Shown here: piece after piece, positions 7,860-17,201 of the stretch
Layout of the letters: each line of letters begins with the position of its first letter
Numbering within the stretch: position 1 is the first letter of the stretch
Assembly: GCF_048892425.1 (NCBI RefSeq)
Contig: NZ_JBLZHU010000005.1
Coordinates: forward strand, 124,001 to 188,000
Reading direction: 5' to 3'
From: Pacificispira sp002696645
Lineage (GTDB): Bacteria > Pseudomonadota > Alphaproteobacteria > UBA8366 > Aestuariispiraceae
DNA: 64,000 nt
Translations under genes and position numbers: made by a program
Notes under the pieces: model-generated
What the model was told of the DNA's origin: nothing
The model's database searches: none
The model's input: only the letters and a program-made list of their open reading frames with translations

Positions 7860-8186
7860 TCATGTCGCGCTCGTTGTGCCTGATGCCGGTTGCGCGCCGC
7901 CCGGTTGCGTTTGAGCGCCGCCAGTGTCGCGGTCAGGCGCTGATGCAGTTCGCCGTGACCGACCCTGTAAGAACGCGGCGCCGCGCTTGGCCCACGCCTC
8001 CTTCTTTCCTGCATCTCTGGTTTCGGCCAATGCGACGAGCGCGCCCGCCAGTTCCTCGGCCGAAAGTGTATAGGCTCCTGTGGCAATTACCAGGTCGCCG
8101 AGCTGCTACACCTTGCGAGTCTTCAGTTCCCGCGCCTTGTCTTCCAGCGCCTTCAGTTCTGCATCATAGTCCCGTGGCTTGCGCAT
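7860..8186 (-). pseudogene. traC: traC conjugal transfer protein, broken by in-frame stop
   Basis: From ATG 8186, with GGAG a few bases upstream, the frame reads MRKPRDYDAELKALEDKAR to KTRKV, hits TAG at 8106-8108, and continues in frame as QLGDLVIATGAYTLSAEEL and AETRDAGKKEAWAKRGAAF to TGA at 7860-7862. This is the small TraC protein (about 100 residues) encoded opposite traA across oriT in Ti-plasmid-like systems. The TAG sits where relatives have Gln (CAG), so one C-to-T change explains the break. With the damaged traD and traA it shows the transfer module has decayed by point mutation rather than by wholesale loss. Confidence 0.82.
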
Positions 8187-8299
8187 GATCATCTCCATAA
8201 GCTTTTGATGGAACGATGATAGTTGCGTAACCTGCTGAACGCAGTAATGTTGCCGGGACGGTCTGGCACGGGCCGGTCCACCCCGAGATTTTTTCGAGG

Positions 8300-8335
8300 G
8301 GGGGCGCACTTATACGTCGTTCCGACGTGCGCTTG
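8300..8335 (-). other. oriT: oriT core with MobQ-type nick region
   Basis: On the minus strand a hairpin (ACGTCG at 8314-8319 against CGACGT at 8323-8328) is followed by TATAAGTGCGCCCC (8313 down to 8300). TAAGTGCGCCCT-like sequence is the conserved nick region of the IncQ/Ti-plasmid oriT group, and a hairpin just before it is also typical. The location between divergent traC and traA is exactly where oriT sits in rhizobial plasmids. The flanking arms GCGCA and TGCGC extend the dyad. The site looks intact although the relaxase gene beside it is broken. Confidence 0.8.
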
Positions 8336-8357
8336 GCCGTGCCAATGCTTGATCGCG

Positions 8358-11079
8358 ATGGCGATCTATCATCTTCACCTCAAGGTCATCGGCCGGAAGC
8401 AGTGCGGTGGCGTCGTCCGCTTATCGCTCGGCTTCGCGGATGCGCGACGACCGGCTTGAAGGCAGCCACGACTTTTCCAACAAGCGCGGCGTCGTCCATT
8501 CCGAGGTCATGCTGCCGAAGGATGCGCCCGAACAATGGAGGGACCGCGAACAGGTCTGGAACGATGTTGAAGCGTTCGAGGTCAGGAAGGACGCCCAGCT
8601 TGCCCGCGAGGTCGAGTTCGCCCCTCCGCGCGAGATGACGCAAGCCCAGGGCATCGAACTCGCCCGCGGCTTCGTGCAGGAGGAGTTTGTCGATGAGGGC
8701 ATGATCGCCGACCTCAATGTGCATTGGGACATGGCCGAGGAATGGACGCCCAAGCCCCACGCCCATGTCATGCTCACCATGCGCAGCGTGGATGAGAGCG
8801 GTTTCGGCCAGAAGGTGCGGGACTGGAACCGCACGGAGATGGTGGAGCGGTGGCGGGAACGATGGGCGGAACACGTCAACGAGCGCCTTGCCGAACTCGA
8901 CATTGACGCCCGCATCGACCATCGCAGCCTGGAGACGCAGGGCATCGGCCTTGAGCCACAAACGCAGATCGGCGCGCCCGCCCAACGCATCGAGGGCGAA
9001 GGGTTAGAGGCCGCTGACCGCGCGGAAATGCACCGCGAGATTGCGCACAACAACGACGCACGCATCATCGTCGATCCTTCGGTGGCGTTCGACCCATCAC
9101 TCACCAGCAATCGACATTCACGCGGCGCGACATGGCGGTGTTTGCGCATCGGCACAGCGACGGAATTGAGCAGTTCAACGCGGTCATGGGCGCGTGCGGA
9201 ACGCGCCCGAGCTGTTCGAACTCGGCTCGGACGAACGTGGCGAGGACCGCTTCACCACCCGCGAGATGGTCGAGGCCGAACAGCGCTTGCACCGCGCCGC
9301 CGAACTCATAGCCGAGAAGGAACGGCATGAGGTCGGTGACAGAGAACGCGAAGCGGCGCTGGCGCGTGCGGAAGCGCGCGGCCTTGTCCTGTCCGGCGAG
9401 CAGGCCGATGCACTGGCGCATGTCACGGACGGGCGCGATCTTGGCATGGTCGTCGGTTATGCCGGGACGGGAAAGAGCGCCATGCTGGGCGTGGCGCGCG
9501 AGGCATGGGAGGTGTCAGGCTTTGAGGTGCGTGGCGTGGCGCTGTCAGATGAGAATCTGGAAAGCGGATCAGGCATCGCGTCGCGCACCATCGCCAGCAT
9601 GGAACATGGCTGGGGACAGGGCCGCGACATGCTTACGTCCCATGATGTGCTGGTGATCGACGAAGCCGGCGCCAAAGTGGTGCTGGTCGGCGATCCGCAG
9701 CAGTTGCAATCCATTGAGGCGGGCGCGGCCTTCCGCTCCATTCACGAACGCCACGGTGGCGCGGAAATCGGTGAGGTCCGCCGCCAGCGCGAGGACTGGC
9801 AGCGTGACGCCACCCGCGATCTGGCGACCGGCAGGACCGGCGCGGCGATCCATGTTTATGACCGTCACGACATGGTCCATGAGGCACAGACGCGGGAGCA
9901 GGCGCGGGACGAGCTGATCGACCGCTGGGATCGTGACCGGCAGGCAGCACCGGACAGCAGCCGCATCATCCTTACCCATACCAATGCCGAGGTGCGGGAG
10001 TTGAACGAAGCCGCCCGCGACCGGATGCGGGAGGCGGGCGATCTTGGCGAGGACGTGCGTGTCACAGTCGAGCGCGGCGACCGAAACTTTGCCACCGGGG
10101 ATCGCGTCATGTTCTTGCAAAACGAACGCGGCCTTGGGTTCAAGAACGGCACGCACGGGACCATCGAGCAGGTCAGCACGCAGAGCATAACCGTGCAGAC
10201 CGACGATGGGCGCTCCATTGCCTTCGACCTGAAAGACTATGACCGCATCGACCACGGCTATGCGGCCACCATCCACAAGGCCCAGGGCATGACCGTGTAC
10301 CGGACGCATGTTCTGGCGACGCCGGGCCTGGACGCCCACGGCAGCTATGTCGCCCTGTCCCGTCACCGCGGCGGCATGGACCTGCACTACGGCCGCGACG
10401 ACTTCGCCGGTCAGGACCGGCTCGTCCGCACCCTGTCTCGCGACCGGGTCAAAGACATGGCGACAGATTACGTACCAGCGCAGGACTATGCCGAACGGCG
10501 CGGGATCACCTTCCGCGAGCGGATGGAGCGGGTTGTTAAGATCGCCAGTCAGGTGCCGGAGAAGGTGCGCAGCATGTTCGACGGCCTGTGCCTCCCCGCA
10601 GACGGCGCGCCCGGTGCAAACGCTGGAGAGCGGCCGGAAAGGGGAAGAGCGGATGCGGATGGTCCGCAGCGTGAACCGGCATCGCCTGCGAGGGCGGATG
10701 CCGATGACCTGGAATTGGCGATGCGCCGTGCCCGAACTGATGCGCTCAAGCGTCATGCCCGGGCGGTGGACGGGATGTTCAGTACCGAGGACACGGGCGG
10801 CAAGGCCAGCCCTGAGCAGGTGCGCGAATTGACCGATGCCTGCAAAGCCTTTGAGGAAGTGCGGCCGCATGGCTGGCGCGATGCCGAGGCCGCGTATGTC
10901 AAAGACCCGGAGCTTGCCCGAGAGGCAGGCAGTGGCCGTGTCAATCGCGCTATCCGCGCCCTCCAGCTCGAAACGGAAACTCGAACCGATCCGCAGCGCC
11001 GCGCCGACCGCTTCGTGGAGCGCTGGCAGAAACTCGACCGCGCCAGTCAGCATCAGTACCAGGCGGGAGACATGTCCGG
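8358..11079 (+). pseudogene. traA: traA relaxase-helicase, frameshifted and truncated
   Basis: The start MAIYHLHLKVIGRK at 8358 is followed by a frameshift near 8400 (about eight bases missing), then AYRSASRMRDDRLEG and the MobA/MobL relaxase domain with PHAHVMLTMR. One base is missing near 9094, where ITHQQSTFTRRDMAVF lies in a new frame, and another near 9193. Downstream is the helicase part: GYAGTGKSAM (Walker A), VLVIDEAG, GDPQQLQSIEAG and HGYAATIHKAQGMT. Between IDEAG and AKVVLVGD about 17 residues usual for TraA are gone in frame. The gene stops matching after QAGDMSG near 11079, where recombinase sequence begins. It would nick oriT and unwind the strand if intact; this copy cannot. Confidence 0.85.
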
Positions 11080-12162
11080 CAAGGCTTCTGGAACGGCTCG
11101 CTTCCCCCTATCGGCTATCGCACAGTCGCCGCCGAGCAGCGCGGAGCCAAGACCAAGAAGAAGCTGGAAATCAACCCGCTCCACGCCGACACGGTGCGGC
11201 TGATCTATCGCCTTGCCCTGGAAGGCGACGGCACCACCGGCCAGATGGGCGTCAAGAACATCGTCTCCTATCTCAACAGTCGCCGCATCTTCAACCGCGA
11301 CAGCGGACGTTGGGGCATCGGTCAGGTTCACCGCATCCTGACCCGCCGCACCTATATGGACGAGCATGAGTTCAACAAGCGCAGCAAGACCAAGGAACTG
11401 AAACCCAAGACCGAGGTCGTTGTGGTTCCGGTTCCGCCGATCATCGACCACGAGACCTTCGACGCGGTTCAGAAGCTGCTTAAGGCCCGTAACCCCAAGG
11501 TCATGCCAGCCCGCGTCATCAGCGGCCCGACCATGCTGACCGGCCTGATCCATTGCGCCAAGTGCGGCGGGGCCATGACCATCCGCACCGGCAAGGGTGG
11601 GCGCTACCGCTATTATGCCTGCTCGATGAAGGCGCGGCAGGGACCGACCGCCTGCGAGGGCATGGCCGTGCCGATGCAGAAGCTGGACGATCTGGTTGCC
11701 GATCACCTTGAGAAGCAGTTGCTTCAGCCCGAACGTCTGGAAACCATCCTTACCGCCGTTCTCGACCGGCGAGAGGAATGCTCGAAGCGCCACCGCGAGC
11801 ATATCGCCGAACTCAACAAGCGCGCCACGGAATCGGAATTGCGCCTCAAGCGGCTGTACGCCGCCATCGAGGCGGGCGTGGTCAATCTGGACGACCCGGC
11901 GCTGAAAAACCGCATCGACGGCCTCAAGGCCATCCGCGATCAGGCCAGGGCCGATGCCGACCGGGCGCAGGCGATGCTCCAGAACTCGGGACAAAAGGCG
12001 GTGACGCCGCGGATGCTGCGCAAATTCGCCGCAACCGCCCGCGAACGCATCCGGCTCGAAGGCGGCGGCTATCGCCGCGACCACCTGCGTGCGCTCGCTC
12101 AGCGCGTCGAGGTCGCCGAGGGCGAGGTTCGCATCATGAGATCGAAGTCCCGGCTGCTATAG
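11080..12162 (+). pseudogene. large serine recombinase, N-terminal catalytic domain missing
   Basis: From 11080 the frame reads QGFWNGSLPPIGYRTV, then the recombinase domain (RLIYRLALEGDGTTGQMGVK, WGIGQVHRILTRRTYMDE), a zinc ribbon (IHCAKCGGAMTIRTG with a later YYACSMKAR and TACEGM), and a long coiled coil to the stop at 12160-12162. These are the DNA-binding parts of a large serine integrase. The roughly 150-residue resolvase domain with the catalytic Ser is absent, its place taken by the end of the traA remnant. The fragment ends 51 bases from the tRNA-Ser 3' end, consistent with the integrase that once placed the element there. Confidence 0.85.
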
Positions 12163-12213
12163 ACGCTTGTGGCGGGAAGTGGCGTAAACTCAGTGCCCAC
12201 TCAGGGATTGAAG

Positions 12214-12303
<90 letters not shown>

Positions 12304-12661
12304 GCAATAGGCCCTGCACCTTGAACATCTGAGCCTGGATCGAAACGTGCGGTTTCCTACACGATGGCGTTTGGCCTGCCAAGCCCTGAAAACGGGGGGA
12401 GGGGTTTGGGACCGCCTGTTGCAGATGTTATTGCAGATGCGTTACTTATCCATTGACTTGGGGCCGTGCATCCGTATATTCCGCCCGTTCTTGCAGCCCT
12501 TTCGGGGTTGCGACGCATTTTGCGTGACTGCGCAGTTCGAGGTTTTGGGTCCGGTTCCGGCCGCATCCTACCGCATGGCGGAAAGATTGCCCTGATCAAA
12601 GACCGTTTCGGTTTTCAGGGTGACACCACAGAACGCGTGAAGCGATTGAAGGAAGAGACCC
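12304..12661 (+). promoter_or_regulatory. leader and sigma70-type promoter of rplU-rpmA-obg
   Basis: This 358-base gap has a well-formed promoter: TTGACT at 12453-12458 and TATATT at 12475-12480 with a 16-base spacer. A direct repeat of TTGCAGATG (12419-12427 and 12431-12439, period 12) lies just upstream of the -35 box and may be an activator or upstream element. The transcript would carry a leader of about 170 bases before rplU. I see no other gene here apart from the tRNA promoter region on the opposite strand. Confidence 0.65.
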
Positions 12662-13165
12662 ATGTTCGCAGTAGTGAAGACGGGCGGCAAACAGTATCGT
12701 GTCGCCAAAGACGATGTTATCCGCGTTGAAAAGCTGGAAGCAGAAGCAGGCGATACCGTCCTGTTGAATGAAGTTCTGATGATTTCTGACGAGAATGGCG
12801 CGCAGACCGGTACGCCGATGCTGCCAGGCGCTGTTGTCGAAGCAGAAGTTGTGGAGCAGACCCGCAACAAAAAAATCATCATCTTCAAAAAGAAGCGCCG
12901 CCAAAACTATCGCCGCAAGCGCGGTCATCGCCAGCACGTCACCGTGTTGCGCGTGATCGACATCGCCCTGGATGGCTCTAACAAGAAAGCCACCACCAAG
13001 GCGAAGGTTGCTGCGGCTCCGGCAGGCGATGCGGACGGCGATGCGCCGAAAGCTGCTGCCAAGAAGGCAACGGCAAAGACCGCTGCGAAGAAAGCGGCAG
13101 GCAAGACAACCGCGAAGAAGGCAACGGCCAAAAAGGCTGCTGCTAAGAAATCTGACGCCGAATAA
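12662..13165 (+). CDS. rplU: 50S ribosomal protein L21 with Lys/Ala-rich tail
   Basis: Residues 1-105 are a normal L21 (MFAVVKTGGKQYRVAKDDVI; KKRRQNYRRKRGHRQ), which binds 23S rRNA in the large subunit. The protein is 167 residues against about 103 in E. coli. The extra C-terminus is a low-complexity Lys/Ala/Thr tail (AKKAAGKTTAKKATAKK), a feature seen in several alphaproteobacterial L21 proteins and probably a flexible rRNA-binding extension. The start is supported by GGAAGAG a few bases upstream. It forms an operon with rpmA, 26 bases downstream. Confidence 0.97.
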   Translation: MFAVVKTGGKQYRVAKDDVIRVEKLEAEAGDTVLLNEVLMISDENGAQTGTPMLPGAVVEAEVVEQTRNKKIIIFKKKRRQNYRRKRGHRQHVTVLRVIDIALDGSNKKATTKAKVAAAPAGDADGDAPKAAAKKATAKTAAKKAAGKTTAKKATAKKAAAKKSDAE

Positions 13166-13191
13166 GGCATTAACGCTGGAGGGCTTACATC

Positions 13192-13458
13192 ATGGCTCAT
13201 AAAAAAGCAGGCGGTAGTTCACGCAACGGCCGCGATACAATTGGTAAACGCCTTGGCGTCAAGAAATTTGGCGGCGAAGCTGTTGTGGCCGGGAATATCC
13301 TGGTCCGTCAGCGTGGCAACAAATGGCATGCTGGCGACAATGTCGGCACGGGCCGTGACTATACGCTGTTTGCGCTGGTCGATGGGAATGTCGAATTCAA
13401 AAAGACCCGCGAACGCACCATTATTGGCATACGACCGCTGGCCGAGGCTGCCGAGTAA
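13192..13458 (+). CDS. rpmA: 50S ribosomal protein L27
   Basis: The 88-residue product starts MAHKKAGGSSRNGRDTIGKR, the standard L27 N-terminus, which reaches the peptidyl-transferase centre. The rest (GGEAVVAGNILVRQRG, GRDYTLFALVDG) matches the family in length and content. It follows rplU in the usual order and is followed by a strong terminator before obg, so a fraction of transcripts probably ends here and obg is expressed at a lower level. Confidence 0.98.
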   Translation: MAHKKAGGSSRNGRDTIGKRLGVKKFGGEAVVAGNILVRQRGNKWHAGDNVGTGRDYTLFALVDGNVEFKKTRERTIIGIRPLAEAAE

Positions 13459-13523
13459 GGCTGTCCCGGTTGGTCCTGAACACGATACTGCGTTAAACGC
13501 CGCATATCATCAGGTAGAGGAGA

Positions 13524-13551
13524 GGGGAACGGCCGCGCCGTTCCCCTTTTT
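13524..13551 (+). terminator. intrinsic terminator after rpmA
   Basis: GGGGAACGGC (13524-13533) pairs perfectly with GCCGTTCCCC (13537-13546) around a CGC loop and is followed directly by five T. This is a textbook rho-independent terminator placed between rpmA and obg. Confidence 0.92.
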
Positions 13552-13596
13552 CCGTTTCCCCCATTTTGGGGTCCCGTTGATCGGAAGTGACGAGAC

Positions 13597-14685
13597 ATGA
13601 AATTTCTGGATGAAGCCAAAATTTTTATACGCTCCGGCAATGGTGGCGCGGGCTGCGTATCGTTTCGGCGCGAGAAATTCGTTGAATTCGGCGGTCCCGA
13701 TGGCGGGGATGGCGGTCGCGGTGCCGATGTTATTGCCGAGGCGGTGGATGGCCTGAACACGCTGATCGATTATCGCTATCAACAGCATTTCAAGGGCAAG
13801 ACGGGCCAGCACGGCATGGGCGACAATCGCACCGGACGCAGCGCTGATGCGGTCATCATGCGCCTGCCCGTGGGAACGCAGGTTTTTGCGGAAGATAAGG
13901 AAACCCTGTTGGCGGATCTGACAGAGGTGGGCCAGAAAGCCATCCTGGCGCGGGGCGGCATGGGCGGGCGGGGCAATGCCACCTTCAAATCCTCCACCAA
14001 TCAGGCCCCCCGGCGCTCTGATCCGGGTGAAGAGGGTGAGGAACGATGGGTCTGGCTGCGCCTGAAGCTGATCGCGGATGCCGGTCTGGTCGGGCTGCCC
14101 AATGCGGGTAAGTCTACGTTTTTAAGTGCCGTCAGTCGGGCGCGCCCAAAGATTGCGGACTATCCCTTCACCACCCTGCATCCTCAACTGGGCGTGGTCG
14201 GCGTGGATTCCCATGAATTCGTGATCGCTGATATTCCGGGCCTGATCGAAGGGGCCCATGAAGGACAGGGGCTGGGGGATCGCTTTCTGGGCCATATAGA
14301 GCGGTGTCGGGTCTTATTGCATCTGATCGACGGGGTTGAGGATAAGGTCGTAGACTCCTATCAGACGATCCGGGGTGAATTGGAAGCCTATGGCAATGGC
14401 CTGGCTGACAAGCCGGAAATCGTTGCGATCAATAAGGCGGATGCCTCGATCCCTGAATTGATGGATGAACAGGTTGCGGCTTTGCGTAAAGTGACAAAAT
14501 CCCCGATCCTGATCTTGTCGGGTGCAGCGGGAATGGGTGTTGTGCCGGCCTTGCGGGCAATCTGGAAAGTGGTTGAGCCGTATCGCCTGGAAGAGGCTGC
14601 CCGGCGGGAACGGGAGGCGGAGGCCGCTGCGGCGAAGATGGAACAGACCACGCGCCATATTACCGATGAATGGACCCCTGTTTGA
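13597..14685 (+). CDS. obgE: GTPase ObgE/CgtA
   Basis: The 362-residue product has the glycine-rich Obg domain first (FIRSGNGGAGCVSFRREK, then GGPDGGDGGRG), followed by the G domain with G1 GLPNAGKSTF, G3 DIPGLIEGA and G4 NKAD. It is a ribosome-associated GTPase involved in 50S assembly and stress signalling. The C-terminus is short and acidic, as in other alphaproteobacteria. Position after rplU-rpmA and before proB is conserved in this class. The gap to proB is only 24 bases, so proB and proA are probably cotranscribed with it. Confidence 0.97.
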   Translation: MKFLDEAKIFIRSGNGGAGCVSFRREKFVEFGGPDGGDGGRGADVIAEAVDGLNTLIDYRYQQHFKGKTGQHGMGDNRTGRSADAVIMRLPVGTQVFAEDKETLLADLTEVGQKAILARGGMGGRGNATFKSSTNQAPRRSDPGEEGEERWVWLRLKLIADAGLVGLPNAGKSTFLSAVSRARPKIADYPFTTLHPQLGVVGVDSHEFVIADIPGLIEGAHEGQGLGDRFLGHIERCRVLLHLIDGVEDKVVDSYQTIRGELEAYGNGLADKPEIVAINKADASIPELMDEQVAALRKVTKSPILILSGAAGMGVVPALRAIWKVVEPYRLEEAARREREAEAAAAKMEQTTRHITDEWTPV

Positions 14686-14709
14686 GGTCAGAAACAAGCG
14701 AGTAAGGCC

Positions 14710-15870
14710 ATGGCATTCGCCGATTCGAAACGGGTGATTATCAAGATCGGGTCCGCCTTGCTGGTCGATGGGACGGGGGCGATCCGTCAATCCTGGCTAG
14801 AAACACTGGCATCCGATATCGCGGAATTTCGCCGCGCCGGGCAAGAGGTGCTGATCGTATCGTCCGGCTCTATCGCGGTGGGACGTCATTTGCTGGGCCT
14901 TAAGAATGGCACTTTGAAACTGGAGGAAAAGCAGGCAGCCGCCGCGACCGGGCAAATCCGCCTGGCCCATGCCTATCAGGAAGCACTGGCGCGGTTTGAC
15001 ATCAAGGTCGCGCAGATCCTGTTGACGCCATCCGATACCGAGGAACGCCGCCGACATCTCAATGCCCGTGCAACCCTGCTGCAATTGTTGAAACTAGGCG
15101 TTGTGCCGGTCATCAATGAGAACGACACCGTGGCCACCAGCGAAATTCGCTATGGTGACAATGATCGGTTGGCCGCCCGGGTGGCGACCATGGCCAGTGC
15201 GGATCTGCTGGTGCTGTTGTCGGATATTGACGGGCTTTACACTGCCGATCCCAGGAAGACAAAGACGGCGCAACATATCCCGGAAATCCGTGCTATTACG
15301 CCAGAGATTGAAGCGATGGCGGGGGATGCGGTTCCCGGCGTGTCGACCGGTGGCATGATTACCAAGCTGGATGCGGCCAAAATCGCGCTGGCGGGGGGAT
15401 GCCGCATGGCAATTGCTCTGGGGCATAAGGATCATGCACTGAAAGCCCTGGCAGAAGGCGCGCGGGCAAGCTGGTTCATTCCATCCGACCAACCGGTCAC
15501 GGCCCGGAAGCGCTGGATTTCGGGTACATTGAAACCGGTGGGCGCGGTTATCGTCGATGCAGGTGCCCTGGCGGCACTGGGGCGGGGCAAGAGTTTGCTT
15601 CCCGCAGGGGTGCGCACCGTGTCCGGCACTTTCGAGCGGGGCGACGCGGTGTTGATCAAAGGACCGGATGGTCGGATCGTGGGTAAGGGGCTGTCGGCCT
15701 ATTCCTCAGACGATGCCGCCCGGATCGCTGGCTTGCAGTCATCGGAAATTCGCACAGTGCTGGATTTTGATGGACGACCGGAGCTGATTCACCGGGATGA
15801 CATGTCCCTGGATCAATCAGAATTACCGGTTGCGGGGAATCAAGCGCCAGGCTTAGAGTCGATTGGATAG
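14710..15870 (+). CDS. proB: glutamate 5-kinase
   Basis: The 386-residue enzyme phosphorylates glutamate to gamma-glutamyl phosphate, the first step of proline synthesis. The amino-acid kinase domain shows KRVIIKIGSALLVDG, VSSGSIAVGRHLLG, NENDTVAT and GTGGM-type residues (VSTGGMITKLDAA). A C-terminal PUA domain follows from about residue 285. Length fits the PUA-containing form, which is usually inhibited by proline. It lies nine bases before proA, which performs the next step. Confidence 0.97.
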   Translation: MAFADSKRVIIKIGSALLVDGTGAIRQSWLETLASDIAEFRRAGQEVLIVSSGSIAVGRHLLGLKNGTLKLEEKQAAAATGQIRLAHAYQEALARFDIKVAQILLTPSDTEERRRHLNARATLLQLLKLGVVPVINENDTVATSEIRYGDNDRLAARVATMASADLLVLLSDIDGLYTADPRKTKTAQHIPEIRAITPEIEAMAGDAVPGVSTGGMITKLDAAKIALAGGCRMAIALGHKDHALKALAEGARASWFIPSDQPVTARKRWISGTLKPVGAVIVDAGALAALGRGKSLLPAGVRTVSGTFERGDAVLIKGPDGRIVGKGLSAYSSDDAARIAGLQSSEIRTVLDFDGRPELIHRDDMSLDQSELPVAGNQAPGLESIG

Positions 15871-15878
15871 GATGTGAG

Positions 15879-17162
15879 ATGATGGACGGTGTAGACATCA
15901 TAGACGGCGATGCCAGCGCAGAATTGAAGGCCATGGCACAGCGTGCCCGTACGGCCTGTCACGCCTTGGGTCTTGCCTCATCGGATGCGCGCAGGAACGG
16001 TCTGCGTCAGGGCGCTGGGGTCATCCGCGCGCGCATGGATGACATTGCCCAGGCGAATGACAGGGATATGGCCTATGGGGCAGAAAAGAACCTGAGCCCG
16101 GCAATGATGGATCGCCTGCTGCTGACGCAAGACCGGATCGAGGCAATGGCGGCAGGTGTGGAGGCCGTTGCGGATTTGCCCGATCCAGTCGGCCAGGTTC
16201 TTCAGTCATGGGATCGCCCCAATGGCTTACAGATCGATCGTGTGCGAACACCACTGGGCGTGATCGGGGTGATTTATGAAAGCCGCCCGAATGTCACGGC
16301 GGATGCTGGCGCCTTGTGCGTTAAGGCCGGTAATGCGGTGATCTTGCGGGGTGGATCAGAAAGCTTTCATTCCGCAGGGGTCATTGCAGACTGTCTGCGC
16401 CAGGGGCTTGCGGCGGCGGGCCTGCCACAGGATGCGGTGCAGATTGCGCAAAGCCGCGACCGCGCCTTTGTCGGTGCCATGCTGGGGGCCAGTGGCCTGA
16501 TCGATGTCATCATCCCACGCGGTGGGCGCAATTTGATTGAACGGGTGATGGCGGATGCCCGCGTGCCGGTCTTTGCCCATCTGGAAGGGCTGGTTCATCT
16601 GTATATCCATGCCAGTGCTGATCCTGATAAGGCCGTGGCAATTGCGGTGAATGGTAAAATGCGGCGTACCGGGATATGCGGCGCGACGGAAACGCTGCTG
16701 ATTGATCGGGCGATCGCCCCGACCTTGCTGCCGCGCCTGACCGAGGCCCTGACCAAGGCTGGTTGTGCCTTGCGCGGGGATGCAGAGGCAATTGCCCTGA
16801 TGCCGGTTATTGTGCCTGCCACGGAGGAAGATTGGTCGACGGAATATTTGGACGCGATCCTGTCGATCCGTGTGGTCGATGGGTTGGATGCGGCAATGGC
16901 GCATATTGCGCAATATGGATCCAATCACACTGATTGTATTGTGACAGAAGATGCCCAGGCGGCAGAACGGTTCTTGCGAGAGGTTGATTCCGCGATTGTG
17001 ATGCATAATGCCTCAACCCAATTTGCCGATGGGGGGGAATTTGGCATGGGGGCTGAAATCGGCATTTCCACCGGGCGCATGCATGCCAGGGGGCCTGTGG
17101 GGGCGGAACAGTTGACCAGTTTCAAATACCAGGTACGGGGCACCGGGCAGGTTCGCCCGTGA
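15879..17162 (+). CDS. proA: gamma-glutamyl phosphate reductase
   Basis: A 427-residue NADPH-dependent reductase that converts gamma-glutamyl phosphate to glutamate semialdehyde. The catalytic Cys lies in RRTGICGATETLL. Other family segments are VIYESRPNVTADA, NAVILRGGSES and GAEIGISTGRMHARGPVG. The start is one of two adjacent ATG codons preceded by AGGATG. It is the second enzyme of the proBA pair and is followed closely by nadD, an order common in alphaproteobacteria. Confidence 0.97.
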   Translation: MMDGVDIIDGDASAELKAMAQRARTACHALGLASSDARRNGLRQGAGVIRARMDDIAQANDRDMAYGAEKNLSPAMMDRLLLTQDRIEAMAAGVEAVADLPDPVGQVLQSWDRPNGLQIDRVRTPLGVIGVIYESRPNVTADAGALCVKAGNAVILRGGSESFHSAGVIADCLRQGLAAAGLPQDAVQIAQSRDRAFVGAMLGASGLIDVIIPRGGRNLIERVMADARVPVFAHLEGLVHLYIHASADPDKAVAIAVNGKMRRTGICGATETLLIDRAIAPTLLPRLTEALTKAGCALRGDAEAIALMPVIVPATEEDWSTEYLDAILSIRVVDGLDAAMAHIAQYGSNHTDCIVTEDAQAAERFLREVDSAIVMHNASTQFADGGEFGMGAEIGISTGRMHARGPVGAEQLTSFKYQVRGTGQVRP

Positions 17163-17201
17163 CGGTGCGGGCTATTGCGAAATCCTCGGTGCAGATGTGC
17201 C

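Noticed and set aside
7562..8188. A 208-codon plus-strand frame across the traC/traD region
   Set aside because: It is antisense to the traC and traD remnants, which match known families on the minus strand, and it resembles nothing.
9569..11053. A 494-codon minus-strand frame inside traA
   Set aside because: Its length comes from the high GC of traA; the plus strand carries clear relaxase-helicase motifs and this frame carries none.
11053..12084. A 343-codon minus-strand frame over the recombinase fragment
   Set aside because: Antisense shadow of a high-GC gene; the plus strand encodes the recombinase domain and zinc ribbon.
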